Shown one piece after another: positions 11,801 to 26,060 of a stretch of DNA of 64,000 bases. Below the pieces are notes generated by a model. It saw nothing but the letters and a program-made list of their open reading frames with translations. It was not told the origin of the DNA and did not search any database. Origin of the DNA: Oreocharis arfaki (lineage: Eukaryota; Chordata; Aves; Passeriformes; Paramythiidae). The DNA lies in contig VZRR01013741.1 of assembly GCA_013398015.1 (NCBI GenBank), forward strand, positions 171,576-235,575, written 5' to 3'. The position numbers were made by a program, and so were the translations under genes. Positions within the stretch are counted from its first letter, which is position 1. Each line of letters opens with the position of its first letter.

Positions 11801-14800
11801 AAATAAAGTAGCAATTTACTTGCAGAGTAATAATGTTACCAGCTTTGTTCCCATGACCTTTTCCCAAGGACCTGAGCTGAGGTATCCTTGTTTAACCAAA
11901 TGCTGTTTGGATTTTGATACATCAACTCAATGAATCATTTCAAAATTCTGATCTCACACCCGCCCTGGCATTTGGTCATTTAAATAATATCCTTACACCC
12001 CAATATTATTCATCATGTGAAAGGGATTTTTAACACCTGACACCTACAAATGCTTGAAAACTGGGGAACCACGCAACAAAATGCTGTTCTCCATAGCTCT
12101 GTATTCCAACAATTTTCCATCTCCAGGATATGCACCAGATCCTCTCTCTTTTATCTTCCCAACTCCTGCAGATGCAACTGGCACCCCAGCAGCGAGGCAG
12201 AGCTCAGTGAACAGTGGGAAAGCAACTGTTGTCTCCAGAGTGGTGAGCTTTAAAGGAAAAATATCTGACTGTGGGACCAAGCTGGGAGGGAAAAGAAACA
12301 AAAACCTTCACCTGCGTTTCCTCGGGGTTACTCTGCCTGGTTCCAGAAGCTTGAACTTTAAATCACCCTCCACATTAAGTTGCAATTAGTATTCTCATAC
12401 ACTAATTCTGATTTTCTACCAAACATTATTAAACTGGCAGCCTATCTGCTACCAACCTCTCCTATCACTGAGGCAATTTATCTGCTCCAGTGGGAGGACA
12501 GCAAGGATAAGGGAGAATGGGGGAGCTGGCAGCAGCTGGAATGCACATGTGTATATGCAGCTATTGTTTTTTTTGCTGCCAGTTTGCTGCAGCTGTGGAA
12601 ACAGAGCACAACGTTTCCAGCTTTATCACTGTAATTCATTTAGGAAAAGGGAGGAAAACGTGTGATTGCATAATCGGTGCTCGTGGTTTCATGTCTACAT
12701 GGGAGTGACATGGAAAGAAAACAATTTGACTAAATGCTTTGCATGCCAACCACAAATCCAGACCTCGCCACCAAATTCTGGGCTCTCAGCAACAATAGAT
12801 CCCAGCGGATATGACACCTAATCACTGTGTTAGAAGGCAAAGAAACCTAAAATGACTCTGTGATCAGTTAGAGATGAATTTTTAGTCCTGCTTTGGTCAC
12901 TTCTGCAGGAGAAAAAGCATAAGAAAAGGAGATAAAGTGAGTCTAAAAATTGCATGCAGAAGAACCCCCCCTCGGGTACTCCCAAAGTAGCAGGTACTCC
13001 CACTGGAGCGGGACCAGCGTGCCTGCTGGACACGGACACGGCACATACCAGTTTGTAAAGGAGAGGTGCCTTCATTCCAGCCTCTGCCCTCTGCTGTGCT
13101 GGGGAGAACAGCACCCCAGAGTCTCCTAATATCCCAGAATAGTCACTGTTACAGACAGGGCAAAACTTCAAGGTGTCTCATTCTGTCTAAAAGAATACAT
13201 TAATTGCTAATAACGCCGGCGTTTTTATGTGACCGAAAATAAAAACCTGCCATGCACATGTGTGAAATATTTTCCACCTAATTCTGTGACAGTTTAGAAA
13301 AGTTGGTTCATCTTTACATAGGAAGAATTTATTCAATGACTGCACCTAAGGGACGTGAAAGACATTTATTACATGGTTGCCTTTCACAAGAAGACAACTC
13401 TCATAAAAATCACATACTTGATGGCAGCCCTTAAGGTAGCAGCCAAACAGTTATTGTCTTACATTACTCTCTAATTAAAGTACTCATTTGGAGCATTTAG
13501 TACCATTTTTGAATTAAAACTGTCCTTATCTATTACCCATACATCCAGCACTTAGAGCTTCTATAAACCTAAATGCTAGAAAACGACCTTGAATTGACAG
13601 CAAGGATGACTGAGGGCACAATGACAAGATGTAAAATACAGGTTAACAACTACCACATCACGGGCTCATATGGTACCATTTGAGAGAGGTAATTGCTTTA
13701 TAATTAGAGAACATTATGACATTGAAAAAAAATTAGGACTATGTGGTGCTTCAGAACCATCTCAAGTATTTTAGATACCTTCACAACATCCAAGCTTTGT
13801 GACAGCTGTAATTTTTTATTAACCACTGAACAACTACATAAACACGCCATTTGTGAGTGTGACATTGGAGAACATTGTAGTGCCACTGCTTCAGTGAGCA
13901 TAAATGTATCATAGGCCGTTAAGTTTCTTTTGAATCCTTGGATGAATCTTAAAGACAGCAATTTAAAATTAGAGATAAATTATTATTGTGAGAGCATGAT
14001 GATCAAGTGGTAACAGCCACAACCTCCCTTTACCACTGATAACAGGAATATTATCCTGCTCTGTGAGATGTCTCAAGCTCAACTGTCTCCAAGATTCTAT
14101 GACAGGACAGAGAACAGATTCTGCACCCCTTAATCAATATGTACCTATGTAAATAAGAGGATAATTCCATCAATTTCAATTGAACATGCTTCTAGATAAA
14201 TTTTTGCTCAGAGTCATCAAAGTATCAAAATGAGTCTATGAATTAATGCATCAAACTCCTTTTTTTCATGTGGAGGTTCATTGGGAATGCTGATTAATTA
14301 ATTAAGAAATATTTGTGGATGATTACTTCTGTTTCATCTCAACTTTGTTATTCTATTTGTTCTCACTTAATGCATTCTCTCACATACCATCATTGTAAAA
14401 TGTGTACATGTGCATCAAAAGGAAATGATTATCTCTTCCTTCATCCCCCGTGTATCACACAGCAATCCAAGACAGCAGGATACCTGCTGTAGGTCTTTAG
14501 AGTTTAATTACGCATTTCGGCCAGTGGCATTTGATTCTGCTGCATGTGAAACGTTACTCAGGTGTTATTCAGGACTGAGTGTGTCACTTAAACAATGTAA
14601 GTTTAATTTTACAGAGGCTGCAGGGCCCACCCAGACCCCTCTTGTTTAAGGTCTTGCTCTTGGCAGCGAGAGAGCAATGCCCTTTGCTGCTGTCCCTACA
14701 GGTATCCTGGGACAGACACCACCCACAATTTCTTCATGCCAGTCCAGAGTAATTTTCCCAGAAAAGCTACAGCCCTGATAATATGAAGAACAGCTTTATG

Positions 14801-15773
14801 TGGACGAAAAAAGACCCATTTTGACTTTTCAGCAGTATCGCTGGTTTTCTGGGCTGACATTTACTGGCAACAGCAGTGGCACTGAAACATTAGCAAGAGG
14901 AATAACCTTGCCTTGAAAGGGAGGGAGGGCTGAGAGCCAAGAGATGCTGGCTTCTGCATAGTTTTCAGCCTGAGCATCCCCACTGACCTCCAGTTCTTTT
15001 GTCCTTGGGACACTTTGATACCAGTTTCTGAGTCTTTTGTGTTGCTCATCCCTTTGAACAGGGATGGAACTATGCCTGTTGCACAACACAGCTAAAGCTC
15101 AAAATGGGCTTTTTAGTCCTGATAAAAGACGTGGCAGGATGCAAGCGAGCCTCACCCTGATGTAAACCAGTTTGTAACTGGACTTGTTAAAATACAGTGC
15201 TTACAGGCACCTACTTATTTACAGTGATTGCCAGCAGTTATGTATGAGTTCTGTCATGTATGGCTGGCTACTGGATTTTCTTTTTATTTCCTAATTCACC
15301 TGAGAAATATATTAAAATCCCTTTTTCAGAACTGACCACAACAGGCAAGTTCAGTTTTGATCAAGACAAATACACAGTGTGTGGTTCCCAAGGAAATAAT
15401 GGATTAAGATAATGAGGTATTGCATTAACCTGGGTCCCAGATGACAGGTTCTTGACTGACAACAGGGGGAAATGAAACATCTTTGTTTACTCACAGGGGA
15501 GATTCCACATGGAAAGGAACTGCTTTCACTGCTGGTATCTGAGTGGATGTAGGTGTGCTGTTGTAGCACAGGGAGAAGGAGTGGGGAACAGTGTTGCAGG
15601 GCTGTCAGTCAGTTCTGTGACAGTTTTTAACAACCACATCAGAGATAGTACACACTGTATAGTACAGCATAAAAAAAGGAAGTAAAATGTTTGTATTCAA
15701 AGCACCACATGTCAGAACTCAAAAGGAACAAAGCAACCTCAGCAGGTATATGTGACCAGCTCACTGTGACCCA

Positions 15774-16015
15774 TGATTGGAAAAGACCTTTAGGACTGAG
15801 TCCAACCAGTGACCTGACAATGTCAATTCCACCACTAAACCATGTCCCTAAGTGCCACATCTACGTGTCTTTTAAATCCCTCAGCGGTGGTTACTTGAGC
15901 TTCAGGTGGCTCCAGAGCTTGACAATCCTTTGGATGAAGAAATTTCTCCTACTATCCAACCTAAGCCTGCCCTCAGCACCACTTGAGGCCCCTCCCTCTT
16001 GTCCTGTCACTAATG
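15774..16015 (-). mobile_element. CR1 LINE 3' fragment
   Basis: Read on the minus strand it contains the typical avian CR1 3' region: GACAAGAGGGAGGGGCC, then an AGGTTGGATAGTAGGAGAAA block, AATTTCTTCATCCAAAGGAT, and a terminal stretch near GGACTCAGTCCTAAAGGTC. It is 5'-truncated and has no coding capacity. This is an inactive relic within the ARSJ intron. Confidence 0.85.
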
Positions 16016-19000
16016 GTACTTGATGAAGCTCTCTGGTAGTTCACAGCGAGGTCTCTGCTCCTCTACCAATGGATTTGAGTTGCTGCCTTTGCCCCCTGCC
16101 CAAATTAGGCAAGGGCTAGGAGAAACGTAAGGCTGCTCTGGGGAGCAGCAACGTGACGGAACTGGAGAACTCTCTGTGTCACATTTGACGGCTGCAAGGT
16201 GCCATGGCACGGACAGTGCGAAGCCCCCTTGCGCCACTCTGCTGCATTTCTCCCTCTCCCTCAGCCTCCCACAGCAGAGAAGGGAACAAACTGGACTTAA
16301 CACGGGACAGAGGTTAACAGCACATCTGTTTCTAGGCCACTGTGCGATGAATAATGAAGAGATTTGGAAAAATGCTTCTTTATTTCACTCCTAAATCCGG
16401 CTTAGCAAAACAAGTAGTGCTCTCTTGGATGTCACTGCCGCACTCCCTAATCCTTCCTTCCTCTCATTCACACTGCTCCTCACTCACATCTTGCTTTGCT
16501 GTGTGCATTGAGGCAGTGTCCAAAAGCCTAACAGGAACTGGGGCTGTGGTGCAACATCCCAGGAAATAAAATGGAGCATAAAATAGAGGAGAGAATGGAA
16601 ACAGGTGCCCTCTCGCTGCTGGTCCAACAAAAACCTACAGAGTCTCTTATGCGTCTAGCAATTATGTATAAAAGCAGACAAAGCATACATAAAATATTTG
16701 CTATTAAATATTAATGTATTAATGAAGCTGTGCCTTATTTAAGATGCTAGTAGGTGATTTTGATCCCAGACAAAATACCACAAAAATGACTCACGTAATG
16801 GAGTGAGCTGGATAAGAGTAAGTGAAGTGTAAATGGGACACGCACGAAGTTTTGGCAGTGTGCGTCCAACACATCCAACAGCTCCTAATACATTAATGGA
16901 ACCTATGTGGAGACACCATCAGCACTGCAAGCTGCCTTCTGTAGGGCTTTCTCCTTCTGTCTGAAAACATTTACTTAATACAGTGATATTAGCTTCACAT
17001 ATCCTGTGAGAAGAGATTTAAGGACAAACACCTCCTGGAAAATGCAGATTACTCATTAAAAATTAAAAATAAAAGGTAGAAGTAGTGATTCTTTGAGAAA
17101 CACTAGCTGTTCGGCAGAGAGGGAAACACATTCAGCATTTATCAGTGTCTGATTCATTAAACAGCTATTGAGCTCTGACTTGAGGAGATCTCTTTGTATG
17201 GATAGAGCTTCTACACCTACTTAAATTCCCTGGAGACAGAAGAGCTTTCTCCAATGGGATGGATTTAAACAAGCGGCTGTTCTTGAACTGATGTTTTAGC
17301 GCACTTAGAAAGGAGTTTTAAAAACTACTCTGTATTTTAGCTAAAGACACAAAGAGGGATTCTCAAAAAGGTCCCTAAATCTCCAAGAAATCAACAAAAG
17401 TTACGGGAACTAATAAAAGACCACTGATTCCCTACCCTGCATTACTAAGCTTCCTTTAAAAAAAATCTAGTCCTTCAAGATGAAAAGGACATGCTCTGTT
17501 TTCTCAGAGGTGCCAAACTAAAATTATCATCATCACAGAAAAGCAGCTCCTGCACACTTGGTCTCCAACCCCAGGGTTTCTGGAGGGAGCCAAGCATTAC
17601 TTGGAAAACACGACAGCAATATCATAACCCATCCATTCTTCTGAAGCACAATTAACTATGTGGAACGTTACTCAATCAGTGGCAAATAACTTGCGGCTTC
17701 CAAATCACTTACGTCCTCTCCAGGTTGTGAAATTGTGGATTTCAGAGGTTAATAATCCTGGCAATAACATCAAAATTAACAAAATGGTGTAATGCCAAAC
17801 AAAGCATCATCATTTAGAATCTGTTCTTGTTATTTTCAACATTCTTCTCTGCGTGGGGACAGAAATTTGGAAATTGTGGGTATTGTAAAGGGAAAAGAGG
17901 GAATGAGAAGAGATAAGAATCAGGCATGCTTTCCATCTGTCTTGAGTGAAAAAGCTAGATATTTCTTGCCTCTTCAGGAGCCAGGAGGGTTAAGAGAGGA
18001 GCAAATGAGCCCCACAGAAATTTGTTGACACTGTGTAACAGCATCTGTGCTAAGACTGTAGCACACTACAGAGAGGTGACGAGTGGTGACACCACCACAG
18101 AGCAGTGTCTGTGTTCAGGGGACGGGAACATGTCAGGAACACTGCTGGGACCACAACATCACATCTGCTCAGCTTTGTCTGCAGGAGACTCCGCCATTCC
18201 CTAAACAAATCTGTGGGGTGTAGCTCCAATGGGTCACACAGAAGACAAGGAGCCAGAGGAAGCTGTGAACCCTCCAAGGAGCCTGTCAGCTCACTGGGTG
18301 ACAACATTCTTATCTCTATTGTCCCATTAGTGACAACAGCATGTTACTTGTCCCACCAAACATAAATCAACATCCCTGTGTACAGTTGTACAGCTTAAAC
18401 ACAGTAAGTCATTGCCAACTTTGCAAATACTGTCAGAGCACTGGGCTTGTCCAGGATCACCTCACCAGGTTTCTCACAGGAGGGGGTGCACACTATAAAA
18501 CACATTTTCAACTTGTTCTACCAATGTGCCCCTGCAACTTAACTACGTTGCCTTGGTTCTTCACAAACTCTCTCAGTTGGCCTGTTCAATATTCAGCACT
18601 TAATATATTTTGCATTCTGGTAATCTGGCTGCATGACTGCAAAATTCCTCAACAGCCCATTTCATGCCCAGCTTTTCACGAGCAGTGCTCGATAAACTGC
18701 AGGACCGACTTCTTTGCTATTATTTGTGTTAAAGTCAAGCATCTGCTTCTCAAACCCAGGCTTAAGTCTGCGTGTTCAAAATCAAAATGCAGGGGAGGTG
18801 GCTAAAGAGTCAGCAGCAGCAGAATGGGAGAGCAGCAAAAGATCTGTAAAGCCTCAGCTTGCATTCCTTGGGAGCCAAGAGTCTGGGTTAAATAGGCATT
18901 CTGGCTCTGACCTGCAAGTTTCTCCTGTATTTCTCATATAATCTACTTCATCAAAAAGGAAGCAGTGCTGATGGTCTCCTGGGGGGAATGCAGCCATGTC

Positions 19001-20946
19001 TCCTGGTAAGGATGGTGACTGCTGCACCACACTAGGAAGAAAGGAGATGAAAGAAAGAAGGGAAAAATGAAAAATCCATAAAAACCACATCAGAACCAAA
19101 CTGGAACTTAGTGATTCCAACAGGGCTTCCTCCAGTTAGGAACATTACCCAAAAGTTTAAATTAAGCCTTTTGTTATTTTCTTTTACATTTTCCTCTAGA
19201 ATTTTCAGTCCATGGTATTTTAGACATAGAGGCAATATAAGATCAGTATTTTAAAACCAAATAGACACTTATCTAAAAATCCAGATAAATTCAAAAATCT
19301 GAATGACAATATGCAACAGCAGTGTAAAGGACACCACGAGCCAGCTAACAGACAACAAAATTTCCTCTCAGGTTTTTATTGCTCGGAGGTTCAGATTTTT
19401 TTTTTTCTGCTTGGGGGGGTTGTGGTGTTTTGGGGCGATTTTCTTTGAAATGTCATTCAAATTTAAACCATCCAGTATATTTTCTGATGTTGCTCTCCTC
19501 CTTCCCCTCTTCCCTTGCAGATTACATTACTGTAGCCAAAAAAAACCCAACAACAAAATCTTGTGGCAAACTAGTTTTCTGCAGTTGGTCACAGTGAGCA
19601 TAGCTTGGACATGATGCACCCATCTAGGAACAATAGAATAGCAAAAAACTGAATTAGTGGATTTGAAATGGCAGACATCCTGGGACAGCTGTGGAAAAGC
19701 CATGGCTGGACACACTTTCTCTGGAAATACGCAAGTTCAGTTCAGTTGTGGGATGGGAGAGGAAGTTTTCTGCTGGCTCTTCATTTTTTGGTATGTTACA
19801 TAAGCTCCCTTTCCTCTTTACTTTTATAACAGCACATAAATATTTTATGAACTATGGGCCTTTGAACTGTGCTGCCCTGACCCATTGACTGATTCTCATT
19901 TGCCTCTCTGAAATTGCATCTCAAGTGCTTTGAGAAATGCATCATTGTGGGCTGTCAAATAAAACCCAACATAAACCCCACAACAGTAATTCTGTTTGTT
20001 GCCAGTGCTACAAGTCAACTCCAAGGACAATAAATTTCCACTTAATGTTAATAGTGAGGTTGCTGGAGACATTGGTATTCTGATATATTAAAGGCATAAA
20101 GTGCACACAGCTTTTAGTTCATTCTTTATATGCTTTTAGTTAGCCACCCCCAAACAAAAAATAAGAAAAGGAAAAAGGGATGAACAGCTCCTCTTTCAGT
20201 GTGGAAAAATGTAAATCCTGATTTTCACCAGCAAAATAATGGCTAGGTATGTCTATGGATCTTACTGCATATCTGGAATTATCTGTAGGTACCAGTGATA
20301 GCCAGGTTGCTCCAAGGCAATCCCAGGCTAACATCTGATGCTTCACAAAGTGCACAAGATTTCCTAGAATTATGGGAAAGTAAATATTTAATGTAAGACA
20401 TTTAACACAGCCTGTGGAACTATCCCAGTCCTATGCTGCTAAATAGCTCTGCATTGACTACACTTTCTAGAATCCTCCAAACTTTTCCAGTTCAGGAAAA
20501 GTGCCTTTGTTTGGTTTTTAACTTCCCCCTCCACTTCGTCCCATCTGTCTTCATTCTCATTCCTGTGGGATGAAGGATGAAACCCCATGCTTGAAAACAT
20601 AGCCAACTGCAATTCTAGGATCTAAGCTGGAAGGATTGGTTTGACAAGGAAATACCTCCTTTTCTTCTGAGATTACCTGCATTCCCTGTACAGGGTCTGA
20701 AATTGCCTTTCCAACTCCTTCCCAGTTGGACTCAGAATTAAGATGTTAGCTTCACCATGATTTAGAGCACTTGCTTGTGAACAAACCTTCTTTTTATTTC
20801 CTTTGCTCTGGAAAAAACTCCCATCAGTATTCCTTCTGAGTTTATAAATATCCTTTGCATCAGCCACATTTAAGGATTTTATGTGCTGGAATAAAATGTG
20901 ACCCAGAAAAGCCTGTTTTCCACTAGAGCGTTCCTTACTGGGGCCA

Positions 20947-21064
20947 CGGAATCGTAGAATGATTTAGGTTGGAGCGGCCTTAAAGCTTATCCAGTCCCAA
21001 GCTCTGTGCCATGGGCAGGGAACTTTCCACTAGAGCAGGCTGCTCCAAGACCATCCAATCTCTA
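20947..21064 (-). mobile_element. CR1 LINE 3'-end fragment
   Basis: The plus strand shows GAATCGTAGAATGATTTAGG, then a CCTTAAAGCTTATCCAGTCC block and GCCATGGGCAGGGAACTTTC. This is the reverse complement of the CR1 3' terminus. It is short, diverged and 5'-truncated. Confidence 0.88.
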
Positions 21065-22563
21065 TTAAGATAACCTCATTATCACCCATATTACAGGAAA
21101 TAATATAGCTAATACAGCCGCAGATATTCTGCTGGTAAGAAACACAATACTGGAGCCAACAAAACAAAAAGCTTTTTATCTTGCCCATGTTTTTCTTTTG
21201 CTTTTCTAGATGAAAAAAACAATTTTTCTTTTTTTTTTACCTTCTCTTGGGATGAAAAAAAGAGAAGAAAATTCTCATTGTCTCCTTGAATCTGCAATTT
21301 CCAAGGTGTGTTACTTAGACAAGAAAATGCACCAAAACAACAATTCGACAATGGTTAAAATTTTCAAGTGCCTGACTACTATGGAGCTCTTGATTAGCCT
21401 ATAGATAGAAGAGACAGATTTGAATTAAGTAGCTAAACAAATGGAATCACACCCAGCATACTTCGCCCTCTAATAAACCCCCAAAATGCACACATTATTT
21501 CATGCTTTCAGCAGACAGAATGATTTCTCCCACTCACTCCCTCAGGAACGTGCTTAAAAAATTCCACTTCTCCTGCCTTAGTAACTCCTTCTTCAAAATT
21601 CTTCCCAGTTATGACCATGGCCTTAGCTGCTTTTTAAAAAGCATTTGATGGCCTTTCAGTAAATGCAGGTAGTTTATCTTCATGAAGAGAAATGACACAA
21701 ATTAAACACTATGCCTGCACATTGCAGCTTTCCATCCTAAAGCAAGCTAGCAGGTGAAGTAGCAGAAAAGACTTTAAGACCCGAGAAGCTGCAGTGTCCA
21801 TGGCTCAGGGACTTTCTCCACCTTCATGGTGACAATGAGAGTTATGGAATCCCATTCTCCTCCCCAGAGAAAGTTTTGCCATCAGCTCACGTGCAGGTTG
21901 GCCTCTTGCTTGCCTGGCGCTGTCATCCACCTACCCCAATTAAGACATGGTTTCTTTCTTCCCTCACTTCCTTAAATAATGGATTGATGAGGTGCAAATT
22001 CAGAACAAGTGGTATCAACAAACACACACAGCCTGGGCACGCTTGGTTTTTTCTGTACTAACACCCAAGTGCCATAAATAGGTTAAGTCTCCTTTTGCAG
22101 TGAAGGGAAGCAATCTGTTCTCTCCCCGTCATGTTCCCTGCTATGCCAATCTCCAGTTGTACCACACGGACACAATCCCAACAGGGGACAGAAAACGGGA
22201 AGGAACACCCAGTTCAGCTGCATTTAGGATTTCTTGTGTTGCTGTGGGTGCACTTCTCTGTTTTCCATGTATTTCCTGCCTTCAAGCACCTACTCCTTGC
22301 CTAAGTGGGCTGTCTGGGTTTATTTAGATTTATTTAACTAAGCAAGTTATTTAAGAAAATCCACGCTTTTATTTCAAAGTGGAATATCAAATTATAGCTT
22401 CAAGGGAATTTTGTGTTTAATGACTTATTTCTGGTTTAACCATGGCAAAACCATGCATATTAAATAAAATCTTGTAAATACAGGCTTCCCTGGCTCCTAC
22501 ATTTAGGGGCATCTAGATAACAAATTAAAGATGTATCAATGTGAAAATACACTAATGGAAAAT

Positions 22564-22795
22564 CATAGGATTAGAATCATGGAATCACAGAATGGTTTGG
22601 GGTGGAAGAGACCTTAAAGATCACCTGGTTTCAATGCCCCTGGCATGGCAGGGCCACCACGGTCAGGGACACTGAGCACGTTACATGCTGATGGAGCATC
22701 ACTGGCTTNGCATGGCAGGGCCACCATGGCAAGGGACACGGAGCACATTACATTCCTAGCCCCTGATGCTGATGGAGCATCACTGGCTTGACAGA
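22564..22795 (-). mobile_element. CR1 3'-end fragment with an internally duplicated segment and an N
   Basis: The left part, from GAATCATGGAATCACAGAAT, is a reverse-oriented CR1 end. A segment beginning GCATGGCAGGGCCACCA and ending GGAGCATCACTGGCTT then appears twice, at 22643-22708 and 22710-22789, separated by an N at 22709. The second copy carries extra bases around CATTCCTAGCCCCTGATG. The duplication may be real or an artefact of assembling two alleles or copies end to end. Confidence 0.75.
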
Positions 22796-23600
22796 ATAGA
22801 AAGGCAGAGGAAAACATGGAGCACACTTTCCCACACAGGTTACGGACATTCACCCAGCACAGGGTGGCAGATGAAGTACAGTGACTGGCTGTCTTTGGCA
22901 AAGAGAATAAAATAAAAAAACAATTAAAAAAATTTAAAATTACATTTTTTGAACCACAAGAACCACTGAAAGAAGTCTTTATTTATGCTGAGTTTTGTGG
23001 GGAGACAAACTGACAGCAATTAAAGCATTGCTGTGAGAGCCCAAGTTGCTGAAAGATTTCTTTAAATAATGTTTGTGCAGGAAAATATTTTCAGTTTGGA
23101 GGAGGGCACTATAGACAGACCAAGTTTCTCTATGGCATCAGCAGCTGATAAGCCTCGAGCAGACGGCAGAGGGGAAATATTTTAATTTCATTCCTGCTTG
23201 GCCAGTGTTGTACCAGCACCACCTGTTTCAGACACTTTTGCAGAGTGGTAATATTTGCAAGTGTTTCTTCAAAAATGTGCAGGATTTAATTCCAATACAC
23301 AGGACTGTTTTGACACAATTTATCAACTGCTCCCAAACAGAGAAGGCTTGGAGCACACTTGTTCCATTTGCTAAATTCAAAATTTCCCTCGTGCAAGCCA
23401 AGGGAATTCGGCTAGACAAGGGTGGGGGTTTTCTTTGTACACTTTTGCTGTGTTTTTTTAAAGCCAACTACTCTGGCCATGCACATTGGTTGCCACAAGA
23501 CTGAGTTCAAGTGAGACAGCAAATTTACTTTCCATAGAAGAATGGCTGAGCAACAGACCTTGCCCTCCCCAGGAATGTCAGTTTATAAAAAAGAAACTGG

Positions 23601-23605
<5 letters not shown>

Positions 23606-23634
<29 letters not shown>
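23606..23634. repeat. AT dinucleotide microsatellite
   Basis: An uninterrupted alternating TA run of 29 bp in the ARSJ intron. It is likely polymorphic in length. Confidence 0.97.
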
Positions 23635-23637
<3 letters not shown>

Positions 23638-24699
23638 CTTTTATGTTTTACTCTAGCAAGGAATTATTTTTCCTCCCTTCTTCATCATAATCCATGTTTT
23701 TTTGGCAAGGAAGAAACTCTTACGCACAAATAAGAGCATGCATGGTTTATTCCCAAAACCAAAATCCAGTTCACTGATAATGAGTGACAATTCAATTCTG
23801 CTGGACATGATTCAAAAGCAAACAAAGGTCATAATTCCAATAAAAACCAGTATTACCTGTAGCAGAGGAAACACCTGGAGCATGCCTAATTGGTCATCTC
23901 TAATATTTAAAACCTAATGAAGCCCCAGGAGTAATTTAGCAGGAAATGTCCTTGATGTTGAACACCATGTATCTACCCCAAAAGACCTGAAAGCTTCAAA
24001 TGATCTTTTAAGAAAATGTCTTTATATGCCAATGTCCATTAATTCATGAAATTGGTCTTTGCTCAGCAGAGAAACAAGAATTTTAAAGAGCACAAATGTA
24101 CTTGCATTTTTGAATACAGGAGCTGTACCTGCCTACTAGTTTTCTGGCCCTGCATAAGACTTACCAGCAGCCTGACCTGCAATATAGACCATTTTTTGTG
24201 ATGAAATACAATTCAGCAACTTCATCTTTTACAACTTATAAAAGACAAATCCTTCCTTGCTCACTCTCACAGGTCTAAAATCAAGATTCAGATCAGGATA
24301 GCCTGGATCCCTAGCTTGTTTCAGCCTTGTCCTGTTGGCCTCAGCACATCATCACAGCTACACAGAAGGCTCTGTCTGCTCATTTGGGAAGCTGCCTGCC
24401 TCACTTCTTCAGAGAAATAGGGAAGCAAATGAAGATGGAACAATCAACTTATTCTTATCTATATTTAATACCTGCAGATGACATCCAGTAACAGCCCAGT
24501 AGAGCAGGATGCATGGACAATGGCACGGGTCATTTGACACTGGAACGCCAAAACTCAAGACCATTATTTTGTTTGATGAACCAGAAACACAGAGAAGGGA
24601 GAGCAGAAACACCTCCAAACCAAACCAAAACCAAAACACATAAACACTCAAGACTCCAAAAGCCCAAGGCTGAAGACATCACATCATTTTTCTGCGGGG

Positions 24700-24847
24700 G
24701 TGGGGAGGCCCTGGCACAGGGTGCCCAGAGAAGCTGTGGCTGCCCCATCCCTGCAAGTGTCCAAGGCCAGGTTGGATGGGGCTTGGAGCACCCTGAGATA
24801 GTTGAAGGTGTCCCTGCCCATGGCAGGGCGTGGACCAAGATGATGGA
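24700..24847 (+). mobile_element. CR1 LINE 3' fragment
   Basis: The sequence reads in CR1 sense: GGGTGCCCAGAGAAGCTGTG, then CCCCATCCCTGCAAGTGTCC, AGGCCAGGTTGGATGGGGC, and GTGTCCCTGCCCATGGCAGG. It is the usual CR1 3' UTR portion, lacking the final ATTCTATGA repeats. Confidence 0.92.
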
Positions 24848-25834
24848 CCATTTTATGATACGCCCATCTGATTTCTTTAACTAACCCTGAAAATTTATTT
24901 GGCAAATTCAAGTTGTAAAATGAAAAATGTGGAATAAATATATTTAAGCTGCAGGCTTTTTCATTCTTCAAGTACATCTGTGAGGAATTAGTAAAAGCAA
25001 TTGGGTTAATTACATTTTGAGTGATTATTTTCATTGGGGTTATGAATATATATTTAAGGTGAAATTTACACAGATTAAATTCCACTGCCTGTTCAGACTG
25101 TGAATTTACACTCATCAAACTGCTGCACTGCCCGTTGAAGAATTGAAATTCAAAAGGAAATTGAATTAGAGGAGTAACCTGAACTGAACAGGAGGCAATT
25201 CACTTACAATAACCACAATGTAGTGCTTTCGGGGCGGAATAATCAACGGCACAACCTTAGTTTCTTGCAGAAAAGAAGATCTGGGGCTTGCTGGTAGCCC
25301 AACCTGAGGGTGAGTCAGCAACGACTTAAGACTGTGGAATAAAAGCTTTGTCTTATCGGGACCTATACGAGGGGTAAGAAAACAGGACATCCTGCTTTAA
25401 GTAAGGCAATAAAATACAGCTTTCCCAGGTCTGTTAGAAAAAGAGAAAATGCATTTGCTTTGTACCCAAACACTGAGAAAAGGTTCAGAGCTCCAACCTC
25501 ACCATTATCCTATCAGGGAACGGTGTGGCTTGAGCGCACCTCGCCCTGCGCTGCGCAGAACGTGGGAGTTCTCACAGGAAAGAGCCCAGAAGGATGATCA
25601 GCTTGGCTTAATTGGCACATCACAGCTGAACCGGTAAAAATAGTACAAGATCTGTGGTTCTTGTGACATTTCCTACCCATCAGCAGCGGAAAAGCCTCAA
25701 ACAGTCTTTGATAAACAGACGCTTTGCCCAGATTTTCTGCTGAGGTAAATTCATGCCAGTAAAGGAGTTGATGTGCAGCCTTCCAATTACTCAACTGTGA
25801 AAATATTTTAGTAACTTTGGGATTGAGAACAAAA

Positions 25835-26060
25835 TATCAAGGGAGGACTGGTCAAAGTTTTACTGGAACACTGTGTCCTGTTCCGGACGACACTTTTCAA
25901 TAAAAAGTAGGCCCAGATATAAAAAGTCCAGAGGAGAACATTAAGACCCATCAGAGGTATATAAGCCAAGCTCTGTGTGGAAAGATGGAAAGAACTGAAT
26001 TTACTCAGGTTGTAGAAGAGAAGAGCAGAGATGTGATAATAGACTGAGATGTACAGGAAA
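25835..26060 (+). mobile_element. Older, diverged CR1 fragment
   Basis: It aligns by eye with the CR1 region encoding the end of the reverse transcriptase and the following sequence. Recognisable blocks are CACTGTGTCCTGTTCCGGAC, AAAAGTCCAGAGGAGAACAT and GGTTGTAGAAGAGAAGAGC. It is heavily mutated, with no intact frame. The call rests on several collinear blocks in consistent order. Confidence 0.7.

Noticed and set aside
18341..18805. A 154-codon frame on the plus strand in the ARSJ intron
   Set aside because: No recognisable domain and no flanking gene signals; it is consistent with chance.
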